Assembly: GCA_000697665.1 (NCBI GenBank)
Contig: KL197772.1
Coordinates: forward strand, 13,323 to 67,615
Length of the DNA stretch: 54,293 nt
Reading direction: 5' to 3'
From: Jaapia argillacea MUCL 33604
Taxonomy: Eukaryota; Basidiomycota; Agaricomycetes; Jaapiales; Jaapiaceae
This document shows, in pieces, positions 33,581-43,281 of the stretch. Each line of letters opens with the position of its first letter. The first letter of the stretch is position 1. The position numbers were made by a program, and so were the translations under genes. The notes under the pieces were generated by a model. That model was not told where the DNA came from. It made no database searches and saw only the letters and a list, made by a program, of their open reading frames with translations.

Positions 33581-34753
33581 TCATTTGGGGGAGAGTTTGG
33601 CACCGGGGTATTCCGTTTTGACGTTCTTTCCTTCTAGCCAAACTGAATCTCCGATTTTGAAGTCGGGTCCTTTTGTTCCGTATTTGTCATGTTGGTTCTT
33701 CATTGCTTCGGCTGCTAATTTAAGGCACGCTTCAGCTTCTCCTCTTGACCTCTTGAGTTCTTCCAGCCATTGTTCGGCTGCTGGAACATTGGGCGTGGGT
33801 TTGAACGATGGTTTGACCTTCACTTGGTATCCGTGCATGAGTTCGAATGGTGTTTTCTTGGTTGCGGAGTGTATGCGTGTATTGTGGGATAGTTCGGTGG
33901 CGAATAGGAGTGAGGGCCAATTGTTTTGGGCCTGGTTACAATATGCTCGGAGGAATATTTCCAGTTCCTGGTTGACTCTTTCGGTAGCTCCGTCGGTTTC
34001 TGGGTGGTACCCTGTGCTTAGTGCTGATTTGATGTCGAGTCGACTGAATATGGCGCGGAGTACTTGGGATGTGAATTGGGGTCCCCTATCTGATATCATT
34101 TTGTCTGGTAATCCATACCGTCTGAACGCGCCTTCAATGAGGAGTTTTGCTGTTCCATCAGCATCTATAGTTTTGTTGCAGGGTGTGAATACTACTGTTT
34201 TGGTAAAGCGGTCGGTGAGGACGTGGATGGTGTCGAAACTGTCTACTTCTGGGATGCCTGTGATGAAATCCTGTGTTACAATTTCGAAAGGTCGCGTTGG
34301 GATTTCTGTTGGATGTAATGGTTCTTGCGTCGGTTTGTTGTTTGGTTTGATGGATTGGCACGTCGCACATCCTTCGACGTAATTCTTGACAAATACTGAC
34401 ATGCCAGGCCACCAGTAGTCTCGTTGTACGATTTCTAGGGTTTTGTATCTCCCAGGATGTCCCATTAGGGTGGGGTCGTGGCATGATTTTACGACTGTTC
34501 GTCGTAGGTCTGTATTCTTGGGGACGTATATCTTTCCTCGGTAGAGGATCAGTCCGTCCTCCTGGTTCCATTCTTCTAGTCCTTTGGCTAGCGATCGTGG
34601 TCCTTGTGTGCGAATTGAGTTTAGTGCGGCTGCTACTGATTCGTCCAGTTCGTTATTCTTTTCGATCTCTCTTTTTAGGTCTGAATCTCCCATTATCTGG
34701 ACCTGTTCTTCAGGTTTTGTCGTTATTGCGCTTCGTATTGCTAGTCGAATATG
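33581..34753 (-). pseudogene. Element B integrase
   Basis: HHCC finger: HDPTLMGH, then CATCQSIK (about 34480-34350). Catalytic residues: D in TQDFITG, D in ISDRGPQFTS (about 34100) and E in TDGATERVNQELE (about 33990). The family's C-terminal strand block KIGDSVWLEGKNV follows. The frame is intact from MGDSDLKRE to SPK, where a TGA (33581) stands at the position of Arg in element A (SPKRHGPF). Confidence 0.92.
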
Positions 34754-36289
34754 TCATGCGACGATGGGGGAGTGTGTCGACGCAGTTCCTCGTCCCGTGA
34801 TATTGATCCGTTTTGCGAAAAGTTGCGGACCTAATAGTATTCTGTCCTGATTGTCGGTATCTATCCCCTCCTTATGGTCTTGTCGTCTCGAAAGACCGTT
34901 GGATTTGTTTGATTTCCCCGGCTTGTGCGTTAGTTCGAAGTCGAATCGTGTCAGGAACTGGGCCCATCTCACCTGTCGTCGGCTCAGCTTCTGGGTGTTT
35001 CAGAAGTATTCCAGATTTTTGTGGTCGGTGTAGATCTTGATCTGGTGGGTACATCCTTCCAGGTAGTGTCACCATGCTTCCAAAGAGCGAATGATTGCGA
35101 GTAGTTCCTTGTCATAGATGTCATAATTTCTTTCTGCATCTGACAGGGATTTCGACAAATATGCTACAGGGTGCCACTTCCCATCATCCTCCAGTTGTGT
35201 GAGAACTGCGCCCATTGCGTAATCGGACACGTCGCACTCGATTTGAAATGGTTTCGTGGTGTCCAGTGTTACCAGGGTAGGGGATGATGTGAATGCTGTC
35301 TTTAGTCTGTTGAATGCTTCCTGGCATCTGGCGGTCCAGCTCCATTCGTGTTCCTTCTTCGTTAGCTCGAATAATGGTTTGGCTATCTTTGAGAAGTCGC
35401 AGATGAATCGTTGGTAGAAATTACAGAATCCTAGGAAGGACTGGACTTCCTTGACCTTTTTGGGTTCGGGCCACTCCATGATTCCAGCAACTTTAACTGG
35501 GTCCATTTCTATCAGGTTGTGGGAGACCATTAGGCCTAGGTATTCGATTTTGGGGACTTCGAATGTGCATTTCTCTGGTTTCAGGAAGAGGTTGTTTTCT
35601 TCCAGAACCTTCATTACTCGATGGAGTACTTCCCGGTGTTTTGTCATATCCTGGGTGAAGATCAGGATGTCGTCCAAGTATACTATGATGTGTCCTTCGT
35701 CAATCAGATTTTTGAATAGTTCGTTCATCATCATCTGGAAGGTTGCCGGTGAGTTAGTTAGCCCAAAGAACATGACTCGTGGTTCGTATAGTCCTCGATT
35801 GGTTTTGAAGGCTGCCTTCCATTCGTCCCCTTCCTTGATCCTTACGTTGTTATATCCCCATTGTAGGTCCAGCTTCGAGTAGATTTTGGCTCCTTTTAGT
35901 TTGTCAATGAGCTCGGAGATAAGAGGTATCGGGTAGGTGTTCTTAATGGTCATCAAATTCAGGTACCTGTAGTCCTGGGTTGGTCGGAGTTTTCCGTCTT
36001 TCTTCTTTACAAAGAAGAAGGGGGAGGAGAGCTGGGATTTCGATGGTCGAATGTACTTCTTTTCCAATTGTTCTTCTAGGAATGTGTCGAGTTCCTTTTG
36101 TTCTGCCAGGGATAGGGGATAGGTTTTACAGTTGATGGGCTTCCATCCCTCTTTTAGTTCTATTGCATGATCCCATGGACGTTTTATCAGGAAGCATTCT
36201 GATGCCTTTTTTTCGAAGACCTTTCGGTATTTCCAGTATTCCTTAGGTACCATTTCTTCTAGGGTTTTTTCTTTCTGTCCCCGAGCCGC
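34754..36289 (-). pseudogene. Element B reverse transcriptase and RNase H
   Basis: The RT has [20 protein letters not shown], the [12 protein letters not shown] block and VYLDDILIFT. The RNase H has IECDVSDYAMGAVLTQ, YDKELLAI and YTDHKNLEYF. Stops: TGA at 35069 (in AW-stop-HYLEG; element A has Arg), one near 35000 (after EYF), and one at 34754. Otherwise there are no indels over 1.5 kb. Confidence 0.92.
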
Positions 36290-37118
36290 TCACTCTGCTA
36301 GTTCAATGGATTTGTTTCCGTGGGCCCTTGCCACAATGATGATGGGATGTTCTTCTTCTTCCAGGTCTTTGTCGTCTTCGGGTAACAGATTTCCCATTAG
36401 CGCCCAATGTACTTTGATTCCTTGATAGGTCCATGGTCGTATTTCTTGGTCTGGATTTGTGGTCTCGTCTGTAGTCCATAACTCGGCAGGGAGTATTTTC
36501 TGTTTCTTATGTTTCCGTGTTTGGGTTCTAGTTTTCTCGATCATGATGGGTTCCATGTCATGGTTTTGGGTTTTCAGGACCGGTCTGGCTCGCGCGGAGA
36601 TGGGTCCTTGCTGGATTCGGCACGTGTCTGGGCATCGGCTGAGGTTGAGAGTGTAGGTTTGCCAGTCTATTTCGGGGTTATGCTCTAGTAACCAATCGCT
36701 CCTGAGTATGATGTTTTCTTTTCCTATGTTGGTTACGTAGAATCGGTTGTTTTCCGTGTGGGTACCTTCGTTTTGTCTGTGGATTTGAACTCCTAGTTCG
36801 ATGTAGTAGCGGATCTCTCCGTTTGCATTTTCAGAATCATCAACGTTGTGGACTGGGATTCGGGTTGGCAATTTCTGGAGGTTCATTTGTTTGTTGATAG
36901 CGTATTCGTAGCTGATTAAGTTTCCAGTGGCCCCGCTGTCGATCAGGGCTTCGGTGGTGGCAGTTTGATTCCTTCCAATAAGTTCGATCTGGATACGTAG
37001 GGATGGGGTTCCCGAATTTTTTAGAGTTGAAACAGATAATGATTCCGGGGTATCCAAGATTTGGTATCGATTAAAGGAATCTTGTTTAACCTTCTCGTTT
37101 GCCACAGGCGGAAGGTGA
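36290..37118 (-). CDS. Element B protease region
   Basis: A retropepsin with ALIDSGATGNLIS at about 36930 and the second block ENIILRSDWLLEHN. The unbroken frame ends at a TGA (36290) just before the RT region (IELAE, stop, AARGQKEK). The protease itself has no internal stop. Confidence 0.9.
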
Positions 37119-37128
37119 TTTAAAAACC
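37119..37128 (-). promoter_or_regulatory. Element B probable -1 frameshift site
   Basis: GGTTTTTAAA on the - strand contains the gag stop. The -1 frame continues FLNHLPPVANEK into the protease ORF. It is identical to the site in element A. Confidence 0.6.
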
Positions 37129-38949
37129 CAATTTAGCAAATTCTTCTTTCACGGTCTGTACCACTTCCCATCTGTTATCCTCTGCTGTTTCCTGTAAGAG
37201 ATTCCTGATCTCTTTTCCCACATCCCTTGGTCCTTCTTCCGTTTCCTCCCCTACTTCGACGACTCTTGCTTGGAAGCGTTTTTTGAAGGGTTTCTTTCGC
37301 TTGTCAGGGCAGTCGCAGGAGAAGTGTCCGGGTTTCCTGCAGTAGAAGCATGCGTTAGTGTCCCTTAACTTCTTGCGTTCTTGATCGTCCAGTCGCCTGA
37401 ACTGTCCGGTGCGTCGATTTCTTCCGAAACGGGCGGTGTCTATGTCCATGGGGACGCCTTCCAATTGGTAGGGGCGTTGGTAGCGAGGGGTGGGGTCATC
37501 AGGGTAGATAGGTTTGGCCAATCGGAATCTCCAGGATTTTTCTGCTGCGGCTTGTTGTCAGAGTAGGTCTTCTTGGATGGCGGCGGCTTTAAAGTTGGTG
37601 TAATTCGATGGTGGGGTGGGAAGGTGGATGATGGTGCGGAGGATGTCCCAATTGAGTCCCTTCTTGAAGTATTCAAGTAGGGTGGCGTCATTAAACTCTG
37701 TGTAGCAGGCCAGATCCTCAAATTTGGCGACGTAATCGTCCACGGCGGATCTTTCCTGTTGTAGGTTCTGGATTTGCATTCTGGCGGTTCCTCCTTTGTC
37801 TAGTTCCTTGAATGCATCTTTGACGCGAGCAATGAATTCGTCCCACGAGTCCTTGCTTCCATTGGCTTTGGTATAGGGACCGGTGGGTTTCTCGTAATCT
37901 TCAATGTATTTCATTGCCCAGGAACCTGCGGTGCCTTCCTTCATGAAGGAGAGGGTATAGGCAATCTTGGCCCATTCGTTTTTGAAGTCATCGGGGTTGG
38001 CTCCGATGTTAAGTTTAACTTCTTGAACGAATTTGTCAGTCCTTCGGCGATCGCCAGTGAAGACAGATGGTGGGGCGAGTTTAGGTCCCTTGTTGGTAGC
38101 GCCTGACATGACGTTGATGGGGGGTCTGGGTGGGGGTGGTGGAGGTGGTGGAGGTGGTGGCGGAACAGGAGGGATTTGGGGTTGGGGAGTCGGGGTATAT
38201 ACGGGGTAGTTAGGTGGGTTGGGGGGGGGCGCGTCGTGGACGGGGGCTGTTTCTTCAGAATAGGTTTGCTGGGTAGGAGGGTTCTGTGTTGGGGAGTGTG
38301 AATCCTCGGGTTCTTCAGTGATGGGGGTGTGGGTGAGTTGAGTTTCCGCTTCTTCTTCGGTGGTTGAGTGGTCGTCGTCTGATGCTTCTGGGGCTCGGTA
38401 AGATGTCCTAGAAGCAGATCTAGACACAGCTTCACGTAGTTCTTGTAGTCCTCAATCGCTGCCAACAGATTGTCTGCTTGGTTGTTGCGATGGGGGTTTG
38501 GGTCGAGGGGTTCCTCCTCTGGAGACTCTGTGATAGGGGTTAGTCCACAGGGGTTGAGTGGATGACGACACGACGAGCGGGGTGGGGGAGGCGATTGGGG
38601 GTGATACGGGGCTGGTCGGGGTTTGGACGACTGTGGGAGGGTTTGGTAGTAATTCTGGGTGTATTCGAAGGTATTCGTCGAGAGTGGGAAGATCGGGGTT
38701 AAAGGGGAATTTGGTAGGTGTTTCGAAGAGGTTGAATTTGCCACTTTCGTCAAGGACAAAGGGTTGTCGGTTGTAGTAGAAGAGACCAGTGGTTTGGTCA
38801 AAACAGATTTTTGATTTGACGTTATTGGTATACCTGCCGTATTTGAGTTCTGCAAAGGTAGGTGCGTGTGTCCCTTCCTGAAGGTGGTGTCGGTCGTACT
38901 GGGTGACGAAGTTGGGATCAATTTTGACGAGTGTGTAAGGGCGGGGGAA
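37120..38949 (-). pseudogene. gag: Element B gag
   Basis: The frame is open from 38949. The first ATG matching element A is MSGATNKGPK (about 38108). The upstream part, without an ATG, is nevertheless conserved in character: an N-terminal block DPNFVTQYDRHHLQEG, then a proline-rich run of 12 Pro. The capsid-like region follows FTGDRRRTDKF. The zinc knuckle CFYCRKPGHFSCDC is at about 37350. Only two stops are present, TGA at 38452 and 37558, both explicable as CGA changes. It ends KLGF at a TAA in GGTTTTTAAA. Confidence 0.9.
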
Positions 38950-39462
38950 CTAATTCGATGTGTTGTCGGCGGAGTAGTTCCACTTCTTCCGCTTGTCGGT
39001 GTATTCTTTCGATGATGTTATTGATTCATGCATGGAGAGCGGTGAGGTCATTTGAAACGATGTTGAGTTGGTGGTGCAGTTGGTTGAGTTCTTGGGTGAC
39101 AAGTAGAAACGCGCTTAGAAAGGCGTTGATGTGGATCCTGACTTCTGCCAGTTTTGTGATCTGCTGATGGCTTGAAGCACGGTTAGGATGCGTGCGAGTT
39201 TGGAGTGTTTCCTAACTCATCGTTTCTTGGGGGATGGTGTGTGGTAATGGGTAGCGACGGGGGATAATGCCGCGGGGGTTTCTAGTTGTGGTCTACCGAC
39301 GGGATAAAGGGCGTGTGTGGCTCGTCGTTTGACGAACACAAGCTGTTTATTGTCGGAGCGTTGTACTAGAAATAGGGGTCGGATGTTGATGGTGTCGACG
39401 ATGCTAGGGCGGGGTTCGTTGGTTATGACCATGCGATATGATTCCAGGGTGGGAGAGGTCAC
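38918..39462 (-). CDS. Element B small ORFs before gag
   Basis: An 81-codon ORF (39462-39217, MTSPTLESYRM to TPSPKKR) ends in a TGA that overlaps the ATG of a second frame (ATGA, 39220). The second frame runs to 38918 with two nonsense codons (TAG at 39212 and a TGA further on). It has a helical, coiled-coil-like sequence ending EEVELLRRQHIELV. It overlaps the start of the gag frame by about 30 nt. The function is unknown. The position matches the small ORF of element A. Confidence 0.4.
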
Positions 39463-39505
39463 AGATCCTGACTGCGTCGGTGTCGTAGGGTGAGTAGGGT
39501 GTAGA

Positions 39506-39516
39506 AAGCTTGTCCA
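39506..39516 (-). other. Element B primer-binding site, self-priming type
   Basis: On the - strand TGGACAAGCTT follows the LTR after 2 nt. It is the exact complement of AAGCTTGTCCA inside the LTR (39684-39694). The spacing is the same as in element A. Confidence 0.8.
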
Positions 39517-39518
39517 AG

Positions 39519-40003
39519 TGTTACGAGCGCCTTAGCGTTAGCGAAGGTGGCGAGTAAGGCTTGTAAGTCCTTTGGATACTTCGCTTACCAAGTACTCAGG
39601 CTATGATGAGTTGAGGCTGTAGAGGATGACGAGCGAGAGCGAACCAGTTGAAGGGTACAGGCTAAGAGGCTGTATTGTTCAAGTGGACAAGCTTAAGGAA
39701 TACAGGAGGGCGAGAGCGCCTTATATACTAGGGCTAGGAAGGGAGAACGTAGTAGAATGGTATGGAAGATGCTAAGAATAGCATCCCGGGAATACAAGAG
39801 AACATGATAGAAAGGTAGAGAATAAGGTGGAAGATCCAAGGGGTCGGTAGCCAGCCGAATGAAGTATAGGACAAGGTCGAACTAATAATAGAAACGACGA
39901 GGTATAAATAGAATAAGTCCGAGATAAGGTACAATGGGGCCAGATAAGATGTCCGATAAGATAAGATAATGAAAAAGTGAAACGGATATACAAAGTCGTA
40001 ACA
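39519..40003 (-). repeat. Element B 5' LTR
   Basis: 485 bp. On the - strand it runs TGTTACGACTTTG to GCTCGTAACA. A TATATAAGGCGC box near 39720 lies about 30 bp before AAGCTTGTCCA (39684-39694), the presumed transcript start. Confidence 0.95.
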
Positions 40004-40134
40004 GGAGGAACATTCTCCTTGGATTCCGAGTCTTGGGATTGCCAAATATTTGCCAGGTTTGCAGCTGCCTGAGCCTTCTGAAGAAGAGAACGGCCCATGA
40101 TTTCGAGGAGGTAAGGTGTTTGCAATCGACGCAT
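40004..40134 (-). pseudogene. Coiled-coil protein gene, 5' part (split by element B)
   Basis: The - strand frame MRRLQTPYLLEIMGRSLLQ runs to ENVP at the GGAGG duplication. If the 8,964-bp element plus one duplication is ignored, the same frame continues without a stop into 31034 and the long coiled coil below it. The start could be 40134 (ATG), the internal ATG of MGRS, or a further exon upstream: the other frame up to 40258 reads FTWYNDYIMEYWD. Confidence 0.55.
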
Positions 40135-43100
40135 CCAAGTCCCAATATTCCATTATGTAATCATTGTACCAAGTGAAAACATTAGATAGCTTCCCTGGCT
40201 CCATTACCTCTCCTGCCGTCAATTGGACTGTACAGTCAGGCTGAGATGGTGGTCCCAAATAAATTGTTCGGGACAGAATTTTCTGTCTTGCTTTTCATCT
40301 GAAGATCTCACCACTCCTGTAAGATGTACATCAGGAAAAAGGTTTTTGTTGGATAGCTCCATGAGGTACCCAGTAGCACCTTGTAGTCCCAGTTGTGCCT
40401 TGTAGCTGCGAATGTGAGTCTGGGAGCCTGTGGTAGACACTGTAGCTCCTGGTTTGTCTCTGTATTGCAAGGTAGTATGCCTTCTCGAGACATAGAACAA
40501 CACTGCGCAGTGCCATTACGACATTGGCTACTTTGCGTGAACCCTGCAAACATAGTGCAACTCGGAAGTGGTTGTTGCAGACACTCTGAAGCACCCAACA
40601 GTGACGAGCACAGACAAGAACAATCACAAGAATGCATGATAAGCACTTAACACCATTCATATTAGAAAACTTAACTACAAGGACGGAAGTCTGGGTTACA
40701 AAATGACACTAAACAACACAATTTTTGTCATGTCCAATGAGGGGTCAGTGGTTCCACTCAAGTGCCCATAAGGTGGCAGTTTCGAATGACTCGAAACGTT
40801 GAGGAGAGAAGGTGAACATGCCAGTATCCAGGTTGGGTTAACGGAAGCAACCCGAGATACAGAAGTACGCAGGGAAAAGAGCTGAACTGCAGCCTGTGTG
40901 CCACAACTCCGAAACCGGAAAAGAAGTCATCACCAAAAAAGTTGGGCAAAATCGGTTGAAGGGCTTACCTTCCCAGTAAACTCTGTAACTTCATGGATGT
41001 TGCAGTGAAAAAAGAATGACCCTGGGTGACCACGAGCAGGTGGTGCCACTGTTGGCTGTTTGTGTTCAACTCAGATGTCCTTGCTGGCATCCCAGTTCAC
41101 AGCACAGTCCATTTGTTTCGGCTACGGGATGCCAGATTCAGGAAGATGGTCACAAAGGATTGTAGTGATAATCTGGCAGTGAGGGGACACGTTACAACAA
41201 CGACGGACCCAAACCGCTGAAGCTGGAGATGGGCATCATGCATCATGTGACGATCAACAAACCGTATTTTCAAGCGGAGTTTCAACTTTCTCATTGAAAC
41301 GCCTTCGCATTTCCTCCTGACAAACTCTGCATCCCTTGTTTCTTCTATTGCCGAGCTTCGTCACCATTAATTCTTGAACTTGGTCTTCCACCCAAACCTC
41401 CCTACCACTCAAGGGCGTCCTACAAGATTTCTCACACCCATTGAGCCCACGAACTTCCATGATGGTGTTACAGCTTCAAATTGAGCCGCGACACTTCGTG
41501 GGCTTCTGGAGTCGATTTGCAAGTGTTGGCTTGTTGACTGGCCCCTTGGTTTAAAAATTATATGCCCCTCGTATCCTTCTGCTCCCTTGGGCAGTCTGTC
41601 ACTCGCTGCCACTCCCACCATCTGGACCCAAACCCTCACTTTGTCCTCGTCTAGAACACCATCATCATCTGTGTGCGTGCTCAAGTGCCTCTGGGGTGGA
41701 GCAAGAATATCCGATAACTCTCCCTCCCTTCTGTCGAGAGCTCCTTCCATCCCCTGACGTTGCTTTTGCGGAGAGACTTGACGCATTCGACAGAGTGCTC
41801 CCCTATGGTTGTCATCGCCGGTTCAGACCCCTACCCGTCGTCGCTCTTGCTCATGTGTTGCCTCTCTGCTGCCCATGCCCTCGGAAGAAGATCATCAAGA
41901 ACATGGGGCTCCGCAACATGCACAACAAGCTACCTTCCAACCTCAAGCCCCGCTGTCTGTTCCGTGCTGATCTCAGGAAGTATGATGATGAATCGATGGA
42001 ATGGGACAGTGGTGCAGAGGGGTGATAAGCCCTAGGTTTCGGACGTTGTGGGCAGGAATCGTGTACCCTTCCTCACCTGTAACTCTCTCTGGTTCCTTGA
42101 CCAATGCATGATCTATCTGTTTTCTGTTGCTTTTGATCTGGTTTGATGCAAGTCTGAGGATATCCACACAGAGGAGAATACCTACTAGGGTGGCTATATG
42201 TCACTACAGAGGATACATAGGACTATGATGCTACCCAGCTACTGATGTACATTGTTTTTATCCGCAACTACTGAGAGGTATTGGGAGCTACATAGTCCAT
42301 ATCTGGAGCTACGGTAAACTATATAATCGGGGGTATACCACCTGGGTATACAAGCTACTAGCACTATCTTGGGCTACCTTGCAAAGCCGTTTTTTGCTGA
42401 TGTAAGGATGATTCGAAAAAAGTAGCCCGAAGGATTGAATTGAATATGTATTCTCAGTGAGTTTGTCTGCAACTCTGAAGCATCATACTGGGTGGATGAA
42501 GCTACATCTTCAAGACATGGTTTTCTGGCGTGACCCAAAGCGTTCCCAGCTTTCACAGCGAGCCCCTGTCACCGTATTTGGGAAGGTCAAAATAGATACA
42601 TACACTCTCATGCAACAGCCACCTGTACAATCTTGGATCGAATCTTCCAATGCATTGCACACCCCCAGGTACACTATGTGGCTCCGTATCCCGATGCTCG
42701 GCCTTCTCTCCCCCTGGGACAGTGTGGAAGACCTCCCACCTTCCGATCGTGGTGTTATTACATAGATGATGGGATGGGGGCTTTGTGGGCTATCCGAAGA
42801 TGTAGAGGTTCCAAGCATTCATTGTTGACCTTTCGTACACGTCGTGCTGCACGGTTACAATCTCCTGTAAAGTTCATCAAATTGCAATGTATGTTTAGGG
42901 TTGTATTGTGTGACTGTAAAATTTGTGCTACAAACACGAGGAGTCGGGGACATGGGCGCTCGGGCGCCCCTACCGATTTTATACGGCCCGTCAGAATTCA
43001 CGGCCGTCTCTGTACTGCCCGTTCCCGTATACTGTACTATCGGAACCCTATATTGACCTCCTGCCAGTCCGAGTTCCGAGACAGACTCACCAGTAGCCGC

Positions 43101-43281
43101 TAGTTCAGCCAAACAATGCATTGGTATGTATACACGGTCACCCAGACTAATGACTGTTATGACAACAAGCAATATGAGCAATAAATCGAGTCCATCCGGC
43201 TGCCAACCCCCATGAACACTACCATACCAACATTCAACGTCCGCCCCTCCTCTTTCCACTTCCCTGTCCACCAAAATTAAA
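40135..43281. other. Intergenic or unassigned, about 3.1 kb
   Basis: No gene was recognised. Frames such as 41786-41409 (-), 41696-42025 (+) and 42457-42765 (+) are of moderate length but show no known domain. The stretch 42170-42370 has several GAGCTAC and GGGCTAC words. If there are genes here, they are intron-rich or decayed. Confidence 0.35.

Larger units (their letters stand above)
31040..40003 (-). mobile_element. Ty3/gypsy chromodomain retrotransposon, element B (complete structure)
   Basis: 8,964 bp with 485-bp LTRs (39519-40003 is the 5' LTR, 31040-31524 the 3' LTR). GGAGG target duplications lie at 31035-31039 and 40004-40008. The LTRs differ at nine positions, all CpG-type transitions. 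Every domain of a chromovirus is present. The pol stops are all TGA, so the copy is inactive unless read through or repaired. It sits in the same orientation as the coiled-coil gene that it splits. Confidence 0.97.

Noticed and set aside
33555-34382. 275-codon + strand ORF
   Set aside because: It is antisense to the clearly conserved integrase of element B.
37941-38921. 326-codon - strand ORF in another frame of gag
   Set aside because: It is a Pro/Ser/Thr-rich shadow frame; the gag frame with capsid and zinc knuckle motifs is the real one.
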